NCBI GenBank assembly: GCA_917880885.1
Contig: OU862927.1
Coordinates: 36,607,571 to 36,671,570, forward strand
Reading direction: 5' to 3'
Length of the DNA stretch: 64,000 nt
From: Limnephilus marmoratus
Taxonomy: Eukaryota > Arthropoda > Insecta > Trichoptera > Limnephilidae
Part shown: positions 42,001-52,445 of the stretch, piece after piece
Numbering within the stretch: position 1 is the stretch's first letter
How the letters are laid out: the number at the start of each line of letters is the position of its first letter
The notes under the pieces: model-generated
Told to the model about the DNA's origin: nothing
The model's input: only the letters and a program-made list of their open reading frames with translations
The model's database searches: none
Position numbers and translations under genes: made by a program

Positions 42001-42110
42001 GAAACAATACTTTGTTACTTTCACTATACATTTTATTTACGCTGACCGGTTTCAAAACGTCCGTTCTTTTCTCAGGGCAAACATAAAATAATTTAACATT
42101 AAAAAACAAT
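42001..42110 (-). mobile_element. Penelope-like 3' end with degenerate hammerhead-like core
   Basis: On the minus strand: CTGAGAA, AGAACG, GA, CGTTTT, GAAAC (42075-42049), then CGGTCAGC. The helix is kept but the CTGANGA box is changed, so a ribozyme would be dead here. Directly abuts SINE-C copy 6. Confidence 0.4.
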
Positions 42111-42636
42111 GCGCGAGTACAATGTTGTGGTGGTGATTAGTGATTAGTGACTGGGTCTATTAGTGTCTAAGAAAGGACCATAAGATAAAATGTTTTGTTT
42201 ATTGATAATGGTACAGTTAGTTTATTATTTTATATAGTTTATTGGTAATTTCACTAATTATTTTTTTTTTTTTTGAAACATTTATAAAAGTTACAATTTC
42301 ACAACATAATATAACATCAATATTTCAATCACTCTCCTAATAAAGCAGCTGCTTGTGTTTAGGAGAGGACAAGTAAATACTTTTGCATCTGTTTAAATTA
42401 AAACTATTTTACAAAAAATATTAGGAATTTTATGAGAAAATTCGAATAAAAGTAATATAAACATAGGTTAGTTAATAAATGATTTTCAAAGAATTGATAA
42501 GGCAAAAAATGTTCATTCTAGATATTTTTTCCCTCCTACAGTTTCAAATAATCATCAAATAATTAAATCACCTTGCCAAAGTTTAGGCATGCCTTACAAC
42601 CATAGATAAGAGAAACAAAGGTTTCTTTTATCTGAG
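42111..42636. other. AT-rich spacer
   Basis: Includes a T-run (42261-42274). No coding frame or defined repeat. Confidence 0.3.
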
Positions 42637-42644
42637 CTTACAAC

Positions 42645-43252
42645 CATAGACATATGAATATATATAGACCTGCCCTAAGTGATAAAAGCGTATTATTTCC
42701 CCATCCCCATACCGGTTCCTTGGAACCGGCTGGGCTTGCGAGAGCCTCGCCTGAACCTAAAAAATGTGACGTCATCTTTCTTGTCCAGACCAGCGTCGAG
42801 CTCGCATCGTACATTTTACGAAATAACACGGCAAAAATGCTAGCTTGTGCTATACATTACACCTTAAAATATGTCGATCATAACGAATGTGGGCGGTTCT
42901 CCATGTGCTCGTCGCTGTTTACAGGGGTAAGTAAATTATGAAACATTTGTAAAAGTGTCTTAACTAAATACGGCAACAAAATATTCGTATGTGAAAAGAT
43001 GCGAACTTTACTTTGCTGTATTTGAACTTCGCAAATATGTTAGTAACGTGGCGAGCAATTCGCAATGAATGAATAGATTCAAAAGCAGATTTTATTTTTA
43101 AGAACTAAATGGTGATATTACAATGCTAGATGCCTATATACTGTCAGATTGTATTTTTAACGAATCACAGTCATCTTCCCCCTCTTCGTACCGCCATAGT
43201 TGATTTTTCCCCTCATCTGTATGTTCTCGTCTATTAAATTTGGATGTCTATG
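42645..43252 (+). mobile_element. Nonautonomous hAT family E, copy 2
   Basis: 8-bp target duplication CTTACAAC on both sides (42637-42644, 43253-43260). Ends CATAGACAT and ATGTCTATG. Inside: ATATATAG (TATA-like) at 42659, palindrome CCGGTTCCTTGGAACCGG at 42712-42729, TGACGTCA at 42767-42774 and GGGGTAAGT near 42926. An open frame (42654-42941) is similar to that of copy 4 (60912 onward, MNIYRPALSDKSVLF) but loses frame identity near the donor-like site. Confidence 0.9.
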
Positions 43253-43260
43253 CTTACAAC

Positions 43261-43996
43261 GCATAAAAAAGCCAAGTAATTTTCATTTATCATTGTCTAC
43301 CTTTTCCAATTCACGTTTTGATGTTCACATTTGGAAAATACCGTAAATATTGGTGTTTTATGGGTTCAACGCAAAATAAGCGTGAGTTAGAAGTATTTGT
43401 GTTTACACATCGCAATTTTCTTTATTATTGTTTGTGAATATTACGCATTTTCTCAAGGTGTATTTTCTTGATAATAAAAATATTTTTTACACCTTAGAGA
43501 TGACTGTCTACGACGTAGAGTTAATAAAAACTTAAGACTACAGATCAGAACGCATCGGAGAGTAAAAATCTGTATCTACCTCAGATAAGAGAAACCGTTT
43601 CTACCGATATGAAAGAAACAGATGTTGCAGAAATTGAAAACAGAATTTATGTAATACCTACCTGTTGACTCCTAGGCAGCAGGTGGTTTAAGAGCACATA
43701 AGTCAAAAATGTGTACATTCTTAGTTTGCCTTATATTACCACGAATATAGGTAATATGAGTAAAAATCGATTGGCAAACAGATTACACAGGTCAAGATTT
43801 CAAGTGCAAAATTAGTTTTTAATTATTTTATGCATAATTTCATGACGACGAAAAAAAGTAATCAAGGGAAACTATCACGGATGACCTTAGCCATATAATA
43901 GTAGTTTTTAAAAATTGTTTCTTTTGTGCGTTCTCATATTTCTAATAATTAAATGTGTTTTTTTTTAATAGTTTAGGCTTATATTTTTTATAAAGT
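43261..43996. other. No recognised feature
   Basis: AT-rich spacer with no coding frame or repeat that I can support. Confidence 0.3.
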
Positions 43997-44745
43997 AACA
44001 AGCGAGTACCCGGCGGGCATTGCAATGTCATTTAAAGAAATAAATTGTTTGTCTCTGCGTGTCCTTTCCCATTGGCTACTACTATCCTCATATGTTTATA
44101 GAAATATCATAACGCCAGAGCACACAATTATATATAGAAACTTACGCGGGGGTGTGCACAACAAATCGCCAAAGTTTAATCGTAATCGGATGAATGGTAT
44201 AGGAAATAATTTTATAACGCCAGAGCTCACCATTTTTTTTTAACATGAATACCGCACAAGAGTCTCAACTGCTCCCGTCTGAAGCCAGTGAGACTATGGC
44301 ATCCCCAATTGGGGTATTTTGTGAGGCTGAAGGTAGTGGATAGGGGAAGGAGATAGGGAAGAGGAAGGTGGGGAAGTACCTGGCTATTCAGATCTGGTCA
44401 CCAAACATGGCTAATGCCATTTCAAGCAACTTTCAATTCTGAATGGTGGTCTTACACCAGGGCGATACTGAGAGTATCTTCCACTCTGGAACGTGTCGCA
44501 AATATACTATATATTATTTTAAATGAATAAATTAATCAAATAAAATTTATTTGCCAGGCCGGGATTCGATCCCGCGACCTCCGGTGTGCGAGTCAAGAGC
44601 TTTACCGCTGCACTACGCCGGCCGTCATTATATATATAGAAACATTCGCGGGGCTTGCGTGCAACAAACCACCAAAGTTTCATCGAAATTGGATAAATCT
44701 AAGGGAGAAATAAAGAAACATTCATTTTTAAATATTATAAAGTAA
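43997..44745 (-). mobile_element. Helitron-like element HEL-D5, interrupted by SINE-C
   Basis: AGTACCCGGCGGGCATTGCA (43 bp into the D 3' end on the minus strand) through GTGTCCTTTCCCATTGG and the CCAGAGC-CAC blocks to about 44231, then continuing after the SINE at 44629 (TATATAGAAACATTCGCGGGG). The body contains two related CCAAAGTTT-CATCG/AATCG segments. Confidence 0.6.
44229..44628 (-). mobile_element. tRNA-derived SINE-C copy 7, most complete
   Basis: About 400 bp. On the minus strand it starts GACGGCCGGCGTAGTGCAGCG; TAGTGCAGCGG (44605-44618 region) is an excellent A box and GGGATCGAATCCCGG (44560-44574) a good B box, at tRNA spacing. The body then carries GATACTCTCAGTATCGCCC, GGTACTTCCCCACC and CCAATTGGGGATGCCATAG, and the tail ends GTGCGGTATTCATGTTAAAA (T-run on the plus strand at 44232). 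RNA polymerase III promoter boxes look usable. Best reference copy. Confidence 0.85.
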
Positions 44746-45800
44746 TTAAAAAATTTAGTTTAATATGTAGAAAAGCTTCAATATGTCGAAATCCTATTTT
44801 TTGGTATTCATAATTTAAACCGATTCGTAGTAAAGATGAATTAAGAAATAGTTTGTTTTTGAAAATACTTGTATAATTTCACCAGAAGTGAGATAAAATA
44901 GACGTTACTTCGGACATACAGATAAGCTCAAACACACTTATATCTATTCAGAGTGTGTTCCTAATTACATATATGATAATGTAAGTTCGTACAGCTAACT
45001 TTGTGAGCTTACATTAAATGCGTCTATTTGTTTCAGTTTAAAAATAATACTACTCGGTTTCTTGAATAATTATTTTCTAAGAAATGTACAGACGACAAAA
45101 ATATCATCTTCCTGTGTGGGAATTTGACGAATTCATTTTTCATGCCAATTTCGCGATTTTCTACAAATGTCTTCTAATAATAATATATTGCACATAGAAA
45201 AAAAATACGAATGGACTCACCCGATTTATGCTAACTAACTAGGTTAAATGTTAATTTCTTTTTATTAAAAGTAATAAAATTAGATTAAATAGAAATATTT
45301 TTTATTTGAAGGTAGCCTCATTTTTTTCACCCACGTAAATTAGTTTTATAGTTATTACATCCTGTGTCTCAAAATGCAGTGAACATCCTGTAAAAAGAAA
45401 TTAATGTGTCTCAGGTATAATAAAACGGATTAATTTCACCTTCATAATAAAAAAAATGCGTTCTCTCAATCATGAGATAAAATTATGAAGTTGATTTAAT
45501 ATGCTATTTTGCGTTGCCAGCCCTCCACGTTAGCAACTAAATTCACTTTAAAAGTTTTCCGAAACCTGTATATGCCAACATATATTTAAGCTATAAATAG
45601 CCGTACATCGAAAATGCAACTCTTTTACCTTAGAGATGTTCAGTTCATTGAATATCTGCGGTGAGCCACGTGGATTTGATATACATATATACAAATCTAC
45701 AGTTTTATTCCGGACGTGATGAAATTTTGCACGTTTGACCTTAAAAACAGGAGGAAGGTCACCGTCTACACGAGATTTCGAAAAAATACCCCCCCTCCCT
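44746..45800. other. No recognised feature
   Basis: About 1 kb of AT-rich sequence. I see no coding frame, RNA gene or repeat. Confidence 0.3.
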
Positions 45801-45931
45801 CCTTAACCTATAAAGCAGAATGTTGATACATATTGAGAGCACACTTGACGTTGAAAATAAAAAGAAAATGACTGTGTACGTCTGATATCGAACTCATTGC
45901 CGGGGATAAAAAGCTAATATTAAATGCAATC

Positions 45932-46440
45932 ATGATTTCTTCTAACACAGCAAACTTATTTTGTGGCACCATAAATAAGAAAATAGAAATGAGGATTAAA
46001 GAATGTATCAAATCTTTAAACAATAACAGTTTATCGGAGTTTGCCAACCATTTGGTGGAAACCAGTCACACCTTTGACTTCAATAGTGGAATGGAATTAA
46101 TGCATTGTAACGTCAATGGCATTCAGTTGGATAAACTAGAAATTTTAGAAATCCGAAAGAGTGTTAATGCGAATTTGAATATTATTAATAACCAAAAATT
46201 GTTCTTAAATGACCCAATATTAAACCTGTTCCCTTTGTAAATTGTCTCCCATTGCCCCTCTCTCCTCTACCCACTCTCATATTTTCATTGATACCATTGT
46301 CTATGTCCATTCTTTTTCAATTGACACCATTGTCTACGTCTATTATTTATAATTAGTATCAATAAAAAACCCTGAAGAAGTGAGCATTGCTCACGAAACA
46401 TGTTGGTTTTGTAAACAATAAAAGTGGTAAAAACGAAGCA
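45932..46440 (+). pseudogene. Penelope-like element C-terminus and 3' region (PLE-P2)
   Basis: The 102-codon frame (to 46240) reads SEFANHLVETSHTFDFNSGM, KLEILEIRKSVNANLNIINN and ends LNLFPL. The pattern F..HL..T.H.FD......LLHC then LD.LE..EI then N.QK.F matches the C-terminal GIY-YIG endonuclease end of Penelope-like elements. Residues before it, including the GIY-YIG motif and reverse transcriptase, are missing. A 3' UTR leads to a hammerhead-like core and an AATAAAAGTGG end. Confidence 0.65.
46372..46399 (+). ncRNA. Hammerhead-like core of PLE-P2
   Basis: CTGAAGA (46372-46378), A, GTGAGC (46380-46385), ATT, GCTCAC (46389-46394), GAAAC (46395-46399). Compared with GTGAAC/GTTCAC at 17.05 kb, an A-T pair is replaced by G-C, so the helix is maintained. 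Found 131 bp after the stop of a Penelope-like frame, where hammerheads are known in this class. Confidence 0.5.
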
Positions 46441-46976
46441 ATCATGATTATTTTTTGGTTATTATGCCGTGTGTCGCTTCCTCCTTATTCAGCCAAAGGT
46501 TCGGAAAGCGGTAAAGAATCCGTCCATTCACAGGGCATAATTGTTGTGAAGTGTGTCTTTATGTATGTAAAAGCGATACCATGATGCAGGCGTTAATCCT
46601 CTTAATATGGTTATCTGCGTTTAGTTTCGGTGCAGCTTGTCTTTATCTTTTGACCTTCCTCTTGTTTTGAAAATTTCATCAAATTAGGAATAAAACAGTA
46701 GATTTGTATAAAGATCAAACAAATGCCGCCAGCCCGCCGAACGCCCCAGACAATAAATAGACAGAAGATAGATATGGTTAAAAACAAGAAGTTGTCAGAA
46801 CAAAAAGAGTTTTCATCAATTTGGTAAGTATTTCAAAGGAAATTTACACTTCACTCCATGGTTAATATGTCAGTTTTCCAACAAATTCTATTTGTATCAC
46901 GAACAAGTTACGTGCCAATCAAATCAAATTATTCAGAGTTCAAAGGAAATTAAAATAAGTATCTCACTGACAAGGT
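46441..46976. other. No recognised feature
   Basis: Nothing that I can support. Confidence 0.3.
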
Positions 46977-47070
46977 ACGATGCCAATTCCTTGCAGAGGT
47001 AGGCAGAGAAAATGGATTGTCAAATGAATCTGTCTTCACACGCATTCCCTGCTTCATCCACGTTCATGTA
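46977..47070 (-). repeat. LINE-R 3' end, old fragment
   Basis: GCAGAGGTAGGCAGAGAAAA and CACACGCATTCCCTGCTTC align with the 3' end of LINE-R at 49230-49310 (GCAGGGGTAGGCAGAGAGGA, CACACTCTTTGCCTCACTC). Confidence 0.6.
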
Positions 47071-47223
47071 TAGATCATCCGATTTAAAACTGACTTCTCA
47101 TTTCTACAATACGCGCGTTTCCATTTGAAATGTTGGCCACAAAAAAAAACTCACTATATTAAACAGTTGGTTAGGCTTTTTCTTTTTATGAAACAACACT
47201 AAAACAGATCCAATGTGTTTACC
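47071..47223. other. Short spacer
   Basis: Nothing supported. Confidence 0.3.
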
Positions 47224-47365
47224 CCCCTCCTACAACGTGGGTATCTTTAAGACCTGTGTTCATTCCTTTCTCTTCTCAAAAAGACCCTCCACACAGCATC
47301 CCCAAAGATGACAGGTCCCCAAGGGAAATTATTTTCCTCAATTCTGTATGAAGTTAATGTAAAAT
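47224..47365 (+). pseudogene. LINE-A copy 3, 3' end only
   Basis: SYNVGIFKTCVHSFLFSKRP then STQHPQR and stop gives the last codons of LINE-A, followed by a decayed hairpin (CTCCACACAG ... GGTCCCCAAGG ... CCTCAATTCTGTATGAAG) and an A-rich end. Confidence 0.7.
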
Positions 47366-47761
47366 TAAAATAATTAAAAAAATGGCCGGAATATTCGTTT
47401 CTTTCACATTTCTTTCCGTCAGTCCTTTGAAATAAATAACTAAAAAAATACGTATGTGAAGGTGAAATTAATGTCAGGAAAGGAAGCAAATATAATAGAA
47501 GTAGGCAGGGAGATACTGGCTATTCAAATTTCGTTACTAAACCCATTGAAACCGTGTGGTTAATAAAAAAAGAATAAACTTATTGTCCTTTCAGAAAAAA
47601 AAAACTCGTGTGAGTTGCTATATACGTGTTACGGGCGCATGAATGGGAATTGTGTACGTTAATAAAATATTAAACGATATTTCAGCACGATAAATTACAT
47701 TTATAGAAGATTATTTATCGAGATTATCGAAAAGAGGGGAGCGAGCTCGAAGAAATTCGCG
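47366..47761. other. Spacer with a SINE-C scrap
   Basis: GGGAGATACTGGCTATTC and GTTACTAAACCC at 47505-47545 match a minus-strand SINE-C body with divergence. Otherwise featureless. Confidence 0.4.
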
Positions 47762-48534
47762 ATAGGCTTGTTGAAAAAGTATCGATATATCGATATTTTT
47801 AATTCAATATATCGATATTTTTAGCCAATATATTTAGATCCGATATATCGATACAAAATATCCAATATCGAATGTTGTATCAAAAACGATATTTTTTATT
47901 TATTTATGTAATTAAAATCACTAGAATCCAAAACCGTATAGGAACGAACGGAAAAAAGTAACTGTATTGGGTCATGACATCTTGCGGTTGAAATTTTAAC
48001 TATTAATAGCTTACAAACCTATTGTCTTTGTATTAGTATTTGTGATCACCAGTACTATCTCATGTGTGTAGGTATTTTTTTCTAAGCCACTCCTATGTGT
48101 TGGTTCCCAATAATTGTCTATGATTATTGACTATACCTTGTTCCAAACACGAAGTCCTTTTTGACAGATTAATACGCCAATAGAATGTTACTGAGACGCA
48201 TACAAACTTTGTATGCGTCTCAGTTTACATATAAGTTAGAAGACAGCTTTTTAGTTTTTGATATTTTTGTAATTATTAGATATGTAGTAAAAATGAATAG
48301 TGATAAAAAATACCTTCATTTTTATTGAGATTTTCGTACATTAAAAAAAAGCACATTGTGTACAAAAATTACTGTTGATAATATTGAGCTGAATACACTA
48401 TTATTTTAAAAACGCAAAATCTCTTGAAAATTTGACCGATATATCGATATTTTTTCCTCGATATATCGACGTCAATATTGATATTTTAATAAATATCGAT
48501 ATATCGATATTTTTTTTCACTTTCGACATCCCTA
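47762..48534. mobile_element. Candidate DNA transposon with TATCGATA arrays at both ends
   Basis: Left end ATAGGCTTGTTGAAAAAG then TATCGATATATCGATA (47780-47795). Right end is the complement pattern: TATCGATATATCGATA (48494-48509) then TTTCACTTTCGACATCCCTA. Inverted repeats are TAGGSWTGTYGAAA followed by three or four TATCGATA sites on each side, with about 500 bp of AT-rich noncoding sequence in between. It fits a hAT-like nonautonomous element; target duplication not identified. Confidence 0.6.
48190..48224. repeat. Perfect 17-bp palindrome with 1-nt spacer
   Basis: ACTGAGACGCATACAAA, C, and the exact complement to 48224. Located in the middle of the TATCGATA-edged element. Confidence 0.95.
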
Positions 48535-49198
48535 ATTTGCTAGCTGTTAGATCGACGGCAATCGGAAACAGAATGAATTCATTTTAGGGCAGCACCTGTC
48601 GCTGGGTGCTGAAAAAGGTCCGTGTCCATTATTAGAGTACAAGTAGCCAATAGGAGGCAATCGCGTCGCAAATGTGTTGCGTTGTTCGCTAGCCACAAGT
48701 TCATCGTTATAATTATAATGATTCGTTCACAAGCTATTACAGACTGCATTGTTCTGAATATCGTCAAATCGTTGTTGAAAAGTGTAAAATGAATGTTGAA
48801 TTTCTGTTGACATTTGCCATAACTCACTCTGTCAGCTTTTGATTTGTTTGACTTGTTTCAAGTAAGCAAGAATTGATTATAAAATCCGATTGTCCCATTG
48901 TGATTCGAGTTCACTCCGACGTAGTTAATGTTTGTATTCATCTTATATTACCATTTAATAATATTAACATTCTTAACACGTTAACAAAAGCCACTAGTCT
49001 TAGTTTTCGCTGCAAACCGTAAACGACCAAACACCGATTAGTCGGTTTTTCTACCCTACGTAGTGGAAATAATTCTCACAATTATTACACTCTTACCATA
49101 TCGATTAAAAATTTGAAATATTCATTTAAAAGTAATATTTACTACGATCTAAAAAAAAATATATATGCACTATTGTTTGTCAAAATTTTACATGTTGA
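48535..49198. other. No recognised feature
   Basis: The minus-strand 82-codon frame at 48579-48827 has no known family. Nothing else supported. Confidence 0.3.
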
Positions 49199-49772
49199 AG
49201 ACAAACTAACTAACTAACCATCACGCCGTTTCCCCGCAGGGGTAGGCAGAGAGGACGGACCGCCAAACAACTCGGTCTTGGCACACACTCTTTGCCTCAC
49301 TCACATTCATACATCGTCTCATACATGCTCTTCTATTATTCTGACTTTTGCATGGCCCGACTCAAGTATCTGATTCAATTGTTCGTGCCATGTCTTCCTC
49401 GGGCGTCCCCGACTTCTTCTACCATTCATATTTGCGTCATATATTCTTCTTACACTACATTCTTCGTCCTTTCGCTCTACATGCCCAAACCATCTGAGGG
49501 TCCCTTTCTTAATCTTACTCATTATCAGCCTTACATTCTTTGCTGATATCCACATTTCTCTCACGATCATACAAGGTTTCACCACACATACGCCTCAGGG
49601 ATATCATTTCAACAGCATTCAGTTTACTTTCATCCTTCCTCTGCCAGTTCCATGCCTCACCGCCATACATCAGGGTAGGTACCAGGACTCCATTGTGGAC
49701 TGCTAGCTTCGCTTCTTTTGACATTTTTTATTAACGCCAACGGCATTCAGTCCTCCATTAATGGAGTTACTT
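49199..49772 (-). pseudogene. RTE-like LINE fragment (LINE-R3) with (TTAG)n tail
   Basis: On the minus strand, from about 49770: NGGLNAVGVNKK-like, then SKEAKLAVHNGVLVPTLMYG, EAWNWQRKDESKLNAVEMIS, LRRMCGETLYDRERNVDISK, a frame change near 49560, IKKGTLRWFGHVERKDEECS, RRIYDANMNGRRSRGRPRKT and HEQLNQILESGHAKVRIIEE. It ends with a GTTAGTTAGTTAGTT tail (49204-49219). Only the C-terminal third is present. Confidence 0.85.
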
Positions 49773-49779
49773 GAAGACA

Positions 49780-49945
49780 GTATCTTATATATAAAAAATA
49801 ATCGCTGAATGTGTTGCTAAGCGCATAACTTCGTTATTGTCAGGACAAGGTTTTTATAAAACTTCCGGTGAGCACTGGCATTATGAAATTTGTATAAAAA
49901 AATTGCTATCGGTGGCACGCGAGGTTTGAAAACTGAATGTATGGA
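49780..49945 (+). mobile_element. Helitron-like element HEL-D6a, 5' part
   Basis: TAATCGCTGAATGTGTTGCT, AAGCGCATAACTTCG, TTATTGTCAGGACAAGG and CATTATGAAATTTGTATAAA are D-family landmarks. It breaks off in the G-rich block, and abuts the 5' end of LINE-R3. Confidence 0.6.
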
Positions 49946-50439
49946 AAGCGGGAGGGAACAAATCCAAAGTAATGGCCGGTTTCAATTAAATGCTCGGCGA
50001 TTGCCGATTTGTCAGGGTGGCCAAGTTTACACGCTCGAAAATGTTCTTCCTAGATACGTTGTAGGTACCTTGATCTTTTTACGACATTTACACGTTGATG
50101 TAATCTACCGTGGGGTTTTGTAAACTATCGGGTTTTTACTCTTAATTATTATCAAACACGTCTGAAATATAGTATTATACTATAATTAAAAAGTTACCTA
50201 GAAATACAATTGATTTATTTTACGCACCATCATTTCTAAGAAGCTATTGTTGTCAATAACAAACGTAATGATTTAGTCAAGATGTAAGTGGTAATAATTA
50301 CGTAATGTTTATATGTTTGAATATTGAACGCGAAAAGGGAATAACCCCCACTTTACGTTGTGCTTCATCATTGAGGTACATCACGGGAAATAACAATAAG
50401 CCCCAAAGTTCCAGTAATTATAGTATTTTTTAAAAATGA
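49946..50439. other. No recognised feature
   Basis: Nothing supported, apart from an (ATCT)n microsatellite starting at 50445 that belongs to the next element. Confidence 0.3.
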
Positions 50440-50966
50440 TTTAAATCTATCTATCTATCTATATAAATAAATCTATCTATCTATCTATATAAATAAAAAT
50501 GAATAGCCAAAATGTACGCGCATAACTTCCGAACAAATGCACCAAATAGGATAATTCTTTTTAATTTATGTTCGTTATTGTCAGGACAAGGTTTGTATAA
50601 AGCTACTGGTGAGCTCTAGCGTTATGAAATTAGTATTAAAAAATGCAGTAAGTGGCAGGCGAGCTGTTTGAAAACTGAATGTACCGGGACTGAATGTATG
50701 GAATGCGGGAGGGGGAGGGGAACTCGGGTAGGTGGTTCGAGGGAGGGGGGGAGGGGAACCCGGGAAAGGAGGGTAACTCGGGAGGGGGATTCACGGGATG
50801 GGGGAAGGGGAGAGTGAAGTGGGGAGAGGGAAGGTGGAGAAATCGATCGAGCGGGAGAGGAATGGGAGGCGAAAGGGGAACGGGACGAATGGGAAAGGAC
50901 ACGCAGAGAGAAACAATTTCTTTAATAAATGGCATAGCAACGCATGCCGGGAACCAGCTAGTAAGA
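50440..50966 (+). mobile_element. Helitron-like element HEL-D6b, full length
   Basis: Starts with (ATCT)n (50446-50490), then AAATAAAAATGAATAGCC, CGCATAACTTCCGAAC, TTATTGTCAGGACAAGG and a very G-rich block (50702-50845), and ends GGCATAGCAACGCATGCC, GGGAACCAG, CTAGT (50966 region). The GGCAT/ATGCC hairpin sits nine bases before CTAGT, as expected for Helitron 3' ends. Best reference copy of family D. Confidence 0.65.
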
Positions 50967-52030
50967 CATATATTTGTAATCTATAGTGTACGATAGATAC
51001 AGAACTTTCCACCGAAACCGAATCTTCGGTGTCTGTCTCAGTTTCGGCCGAAACCCAATCCGAAACTTTTTTAGACATGTTAAAAATCGATTGTTTACTG
51101 TTATTTGGCTTATTTTTTACACTTATTCCGACAGTTAACAAGTGTTAAATTAAGTAATTAAAAAAACTATAATTAAAAATCTAGTTGTTTCGAAACTTGC
51201 CGATACCGAACCTTGGGTCGGTGACTATAGTCGAACAGATACCAAATGCACTCCCAAAATTTCACACGGGGATTAACGTACAGTCAAAACTCCGAAAAAC
51301 CCAAACTCGAAAGGCACTCCACCATTATCTTATTAATATTTTTATATTTTTCATCTTTTATTATTTATACGTCCCTCGTAAATTCCTATTTTCGAAAATA
51401 CATTAAACTGGATTCTAAAAACAATATTTCAGACGATAACTAATAATTACACGCTGCGAAACAAAATTTAGAAATTCCATTGGCGGTTATTCCCGTGAAT
51501 TAGGCGACTAAATCCTTTGGAAATTCCATTGTTATTTATATCATGCTACTTACTGTAAAAGGAAACAATTAATGATTCCATATTATGAAATAATATGGAA
51601 TAAAAAATTATGAAATAAATAAAAAAAATTATGAAATAAATAAAAAATTATGAAATTTATTAGATCATGTAAACTGGAAAATATTTGAAAGTGATTTTTT
51701 ATACGAAATGAAGAAATGAATATAAAAGGACTCTAAGTACCTTTTAAAGATTATTAGAGATTATAATGATAATATTATAATTTAAAAACAGATGAGGCAA
51801 AAATGACAACATTGTGTGAGTCAGAAGCCTCGATAATATTCATGACATCAAAAAAAAAAAATGATTCCATATTGAGTAATAGGTACTGTATTGACTTCAT
51901 AAGATCAAAAACCAGTCCATTACTTTATTTTCGATTTAATACCTGTACTTTATTAATGTCATTTTGACTCTGTTTATTTAATCGGTGTAATTGTAATTAC
52001 ATATTGTGTGATCTAATATCAACGATACGA
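50967..52030. other. AT-rich spacer
   Basis: Contains short AATTATGAAATAAAT repeats at about 51595-51660. GGAAATTCCATTG occurs near 51470 and again near 51515, a short duplication. No coding frame of known family. Confidence 0.35.
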
Positions 52031-52084
52031 ATTGCAGGCAGAATTGCAAAGATGGAAGAAAGTATTTAATGGGAAGATTAGACA

Positions 52085-52445
52085 TTTGCTACAGCGCGTG
52101 TAGATTTTTTGAGGAAAATGAATCAAAATGAAAATGAACCGGCAATCGGACGACTATTTGGACGAGACTGAGGTGAATAAAAATCACTCGATTACACACA
52201 TGTGGCAAAATAGTGAGGGCAATGGGGGTTTAAAAGTGCCAGTTGGAGAAGGAAGCCGGCTGATCATTTTGCATTGTGGTTCAACAAAAACGGGTTTTAT
52301 CACGGGGAGTAAATTTATATTCCGTACGAAAAAGGTTATGTCGAATACAGATTACCATTCTGAAATGAATTCCAAAGTCTTCAAAAATTGGTTTGAAAAT
52401 CAGTTTGTGACATTCCTCGAAGAACCCTCTGTAATAGGAATGTAA
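52085..52445 (+). pseudogene. Tc1/IS630-like DDE transposase fragment
   Basis: RVDFLRKMNQNENEPAI in one frame is followed, after a shift near 52140, by DDYLDETEVNKNHSITHMW, VGEGSRLIILHCGSTKTGFI, SDYH-like NTDYHSEMNSKVFKNWFENQ and FLEEPSVIGM stop. YLDETEV carries the first catalytic Asp of a DDE transposase of the eukaryotic IS630/Tc1 type; family members usually read SVIVMDNASYHS at the second Asp, so this copy ends just before it. N-terminal DNA-binding domains and the last acidic residue are gone. Confidence 0.7.

Noticed and set aside
42654..42941. Host gene exon encoding MNIYRPALSDK...
   Set aside because: The frame is part of hAT-E (also at 60.9 kb) and frame agreement breaks near the donor-like site; kept only as a finding about the element.
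44555..44628. tRNA gene on the minus strand
   Set aside because: A and B boxes are good, but the sequence is the head of SINE-C, repeated at 3.5, 18.1 and 62.0 kb and continuing into the SINE body.
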